DNA from: Chrysoperla carnea
Taxonomy: Eukaryota; Arthropoda; Insecta; Neuroptera; Chrysopidae
Reading direction: 5' to 3'
Length of the DNA stretch: 64,000 nucleotides
NCBI RefSeq assembly: GCF_905475395.1
Contig: NC_058337.1
Coordinates: 12,822,983 to 12,886,982, forward strand
A model generated the notes under the pieces. The model was not told the origin of the DNA. It did no database searches and saw only the letters and a program-made list of their open reading frames with translations. The stretch's first letter is position 1. Each line of letters opens with the position of its first letter. Positions 61,991 through 64,000 of this stretch are shown piece by piece. Position numbers and translations under genes: made by a program.

Positions 61991-63830
61991 TGTTTAATGT
62001 TTTTAATAAAAATTATGTTTAAGAAAATTATTTTGATTTTTCACATGTTCTCAAAATTAAATTGAGGTTAATTTTTAAATCACACGTTGTTCGATGTTAC
62101 TTATTGACATATAAACATTACCAATCCAACCACCAATCACCAAGCACCTTTAGTTATGACATTGGAATAGAGCTCTATTTATTATATGTGATTATGTGGG
62201 TGAGATCGCTCGCCATTTTGATGCTAGTGTCAAATAGACAAAATATTTTCAAATACTATTTTTAAGTAAAGGTAAATTTTTTAAATTAATAATTTATTAA
62301 TATCAAAGTTTCACAAATATTTTTTTGAAGATATACATTTTTAGACGTGTTATGAAAAAATAATGAGAGTGAATCAATTTATGAAGCCTGTGTCGTGAAC
62401 TTGGCTAGAAGATATCAGATATATTCTCAAAAATTCTTTGATTCTTAGCCTGCTGTATAAGCTATCGGTCTTAGAAAACGTAGCAGCGAAGTTGTTGGGA
62501 TAATATGACCACTTAATTACGGTATGTTCGAAAAGTATGTACATTTAACAAAAGGGATCCTATCCCTCGGACTAGAGACATGGTTTATATTCTCTTCAGT
62601 TGCTATTACTACAACACCAGAATAATTTGGTTATCTTCTGTATCCATCGTGTACTCTAGATTGCCTCGTAAATTCGTAATAACCAAATAAAACGTCGAAT
62701 ATATCTAAGATACATCGTTCATTTGATTAAACATGGCAAGCTTCATTCATAGATCATCTTTACTACATATTTTCAAAGGCTCCATTCCATTCATGAAAAC
62801 TAGTAGTTGCAACCCACCAATTGGCGATAATAATACGTACTAATTAAAAGAAGTGGGCCCGATTTCAGTAGTTCAAATTTAGACTACCAGATAGCAATAC
62901 TTTTACCTATCATTTTTAAAGACCAGCTAAAATATTCAAACTCAAATAAAATAAATCCCGCCAACAGGCGATAAAAATTCGTACTAATTAAAACAGGAGG
63001 CGGAACGCTTTTTCAGTAGTTCCAATTTAGATCACCAGGTTAATTACTATTTATCAATAATTATTCTTTTAATCCCATGGAGGTTATAAAGAAGGAGAAC
63101 GATCGCTATAGAAAATATTGTCCCCAAAATATGGACAAAATAAGTAAGGCGCTGGGATCGCTAAGTTGTCTCATTAAAAGCGGGCTGTTGTGCGCTAATT
63201 TCAAATGATCTTTCAACGTTTAATATACGTGTATATAATATCATCAAAAGGAAAAAAAAGCAAATAATGAAATTATTATTAATTATTATTATTATTTACT
63301 AATGAATAAATTATAAATTATCTATTCTACTTTATAAATTTATCTATACTACTTTATAAATTTGAATGGTACTAACTTCATCTACTTGTACTCATAAACA
63401 GCTAACTTCGCAGATACTACTTACCGACGACAGCGCGGCTGATGGCTGAAAAATGAACTATAAATTCTAAAAAATTTTCAGGGACAGGTGCGCTAATGCT
63501 TAAGCACGTAACGATCGTTCTCCTTCTCTCTAGCCTCCATGAATCCTGCTTAAAATCTTTTATAAAAAGGTTAGCTCTATTGACAGGCTTTGTGCAGTGG
63601 CGCCTTCTATAGTACAGTTTCTTGGTCAACTATAATCATAGATAATAAATATTTATTATTATAATTAGTTGTCTATGACTATAATTTAACTATGTCAGAG
63701 ACTATATCAGTAAATCTCTGTTGATCTCTGTCTATGTCTTGTTGAGTTGCGATTTGCGAATTGATCAGTGGAATTGATGATTGAACCTTGGATAAATAAG
63801 TTTAAAGATAATATTAAATATTAAAACAAA
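61991..63830. promoter_or_regulatory. Divergent intergenic region, Bms1 and the next gene
   Basis: Head-to-head spacer of about 1.84 kb. Holds two diverged direct copies (near 62816-62900 and 62957-63050, sharing GGCGATAA, CGTACTAATTAAAA and TTTCAGTAGTT) and an inverted pair at 63076-63110 and 63505-63541 (AGAAGGAGAACGATCG). No coding region supported. Confidence 0.5.
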
Positions 63831-64000
63831 ATGGCAAATAATTCATTTGTTGACACAAATAATCATTTGTTTATCAGTAAAGAAAATATTAAACTTGAAA
63901 AAGAATTACAAACAGAATTTGATGACAATGTTGTAATGGAAATTGGTCAAATTAAAAGTGAAATATCAGAAGAAGTCAGCAATGACATTGATAATGTTCC
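63831..64000 (+). CDS. N-terminus of an unidentified protein, cut by the window edge
   Basis: An ATG in good context (AAACAAAATGG) opens a frame that stays open to the window end (56 codons plus two bases). It begins MANNSFVDTNNHLFISKENI and is acidic, with VMEIGQIKSEISEEV, an IKSE SUMO-type site often seen near the start of insect zinc-finger and BTB regulators. That likeness is weak; the family is not identified. Confidence 0.6.
   Translation, partial: MANNSFVDTNNHLFISKENIKLEKELQTEFDDNVVMEIGQIKSEISEEVSNDIDNV

Noticed and set aside
1-64000. LTR retrotransposons or other virus-like elements
   Set aside because: No gag, protease, reverse transcriptase, integrase, capsid or envelope similarity and no paired long terminal repeats were seen.

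Overview
The window is AT-rich, intron-rich animal DNA, almost certainly from an insect. It holds four complete conserved host genes with GT-AG introns (vimar/RAP1GDS1, metal-responsive factor MTF-1, ribosomal protein RpS4 and ribosome-biogenesis GTPase Bms1), one complete BTB zinc-finger gene of the insect tramtrack type, and the first 170 bases of the coding region of a sixth gene at the right edge. I cannot name the order from sequence alone. I found no LTR element, retrovirus, Polinton, CRISPR array or prokaryotic feature.

Layout, left to right. 1-1560: a TA-flanked MITE and non-coding DNA. 1626-7658 (-): vimar, six coding exons, 633 residues, with a large foldback repeat in intron 2. 7.7-11.9 kb: non-coding, with Helitron- or LINE-like debris. 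11.9-16.4 kb (+): BTB/C2H2 gene, three coding exons, 541 residues. 16.4-27.4 kb: long gene-free, repeat-rich stretch. 27.7-36.3 kb (-): MTF-1, eight coding exons, 791 residues. 37.67-42.06 kb (+): RpS4, five exons, 261 residues, head to head with MTF-1. 42.9-49 kb: a P-element relic split by an apparently intact PIF/Harbinger element that carries a two-exon DDE transposase and a two-exon MADF-BESS protein on opposite strands. 49.2-61.99 kb (-): Bms1, ten coding exons, 1244 residues, introns loaded with MITEs. 62-63.8 kb: intergenic, then a new gene (+) running off the window.

The host genes are unrelated housekeeping and regulatory genes in three head-to-head pairs (vimar/BTB, MTF-1/RpS4, Bms1/unknown). 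All exon joins given were worked out by hand from splice signals, reading phase and family similarity; total lengths agree with what is known of each family.

The most unusual material is in the mobile DNA: the Harbinger element, where an exon of each gene lies in the intron of the other; a seven-copy repeat whose end motif also forms the terminal inverted repeats of a 210-bp MITE and lies next to splice sites of host genes; several intronic foldbacks of 0.45-1.2 kb; a tRNA-derived SINE with perfect 13-bp target duplications and a tail resembling the insect telomere repeat; and a hAT MITE with a perfect 8-bp duplication.
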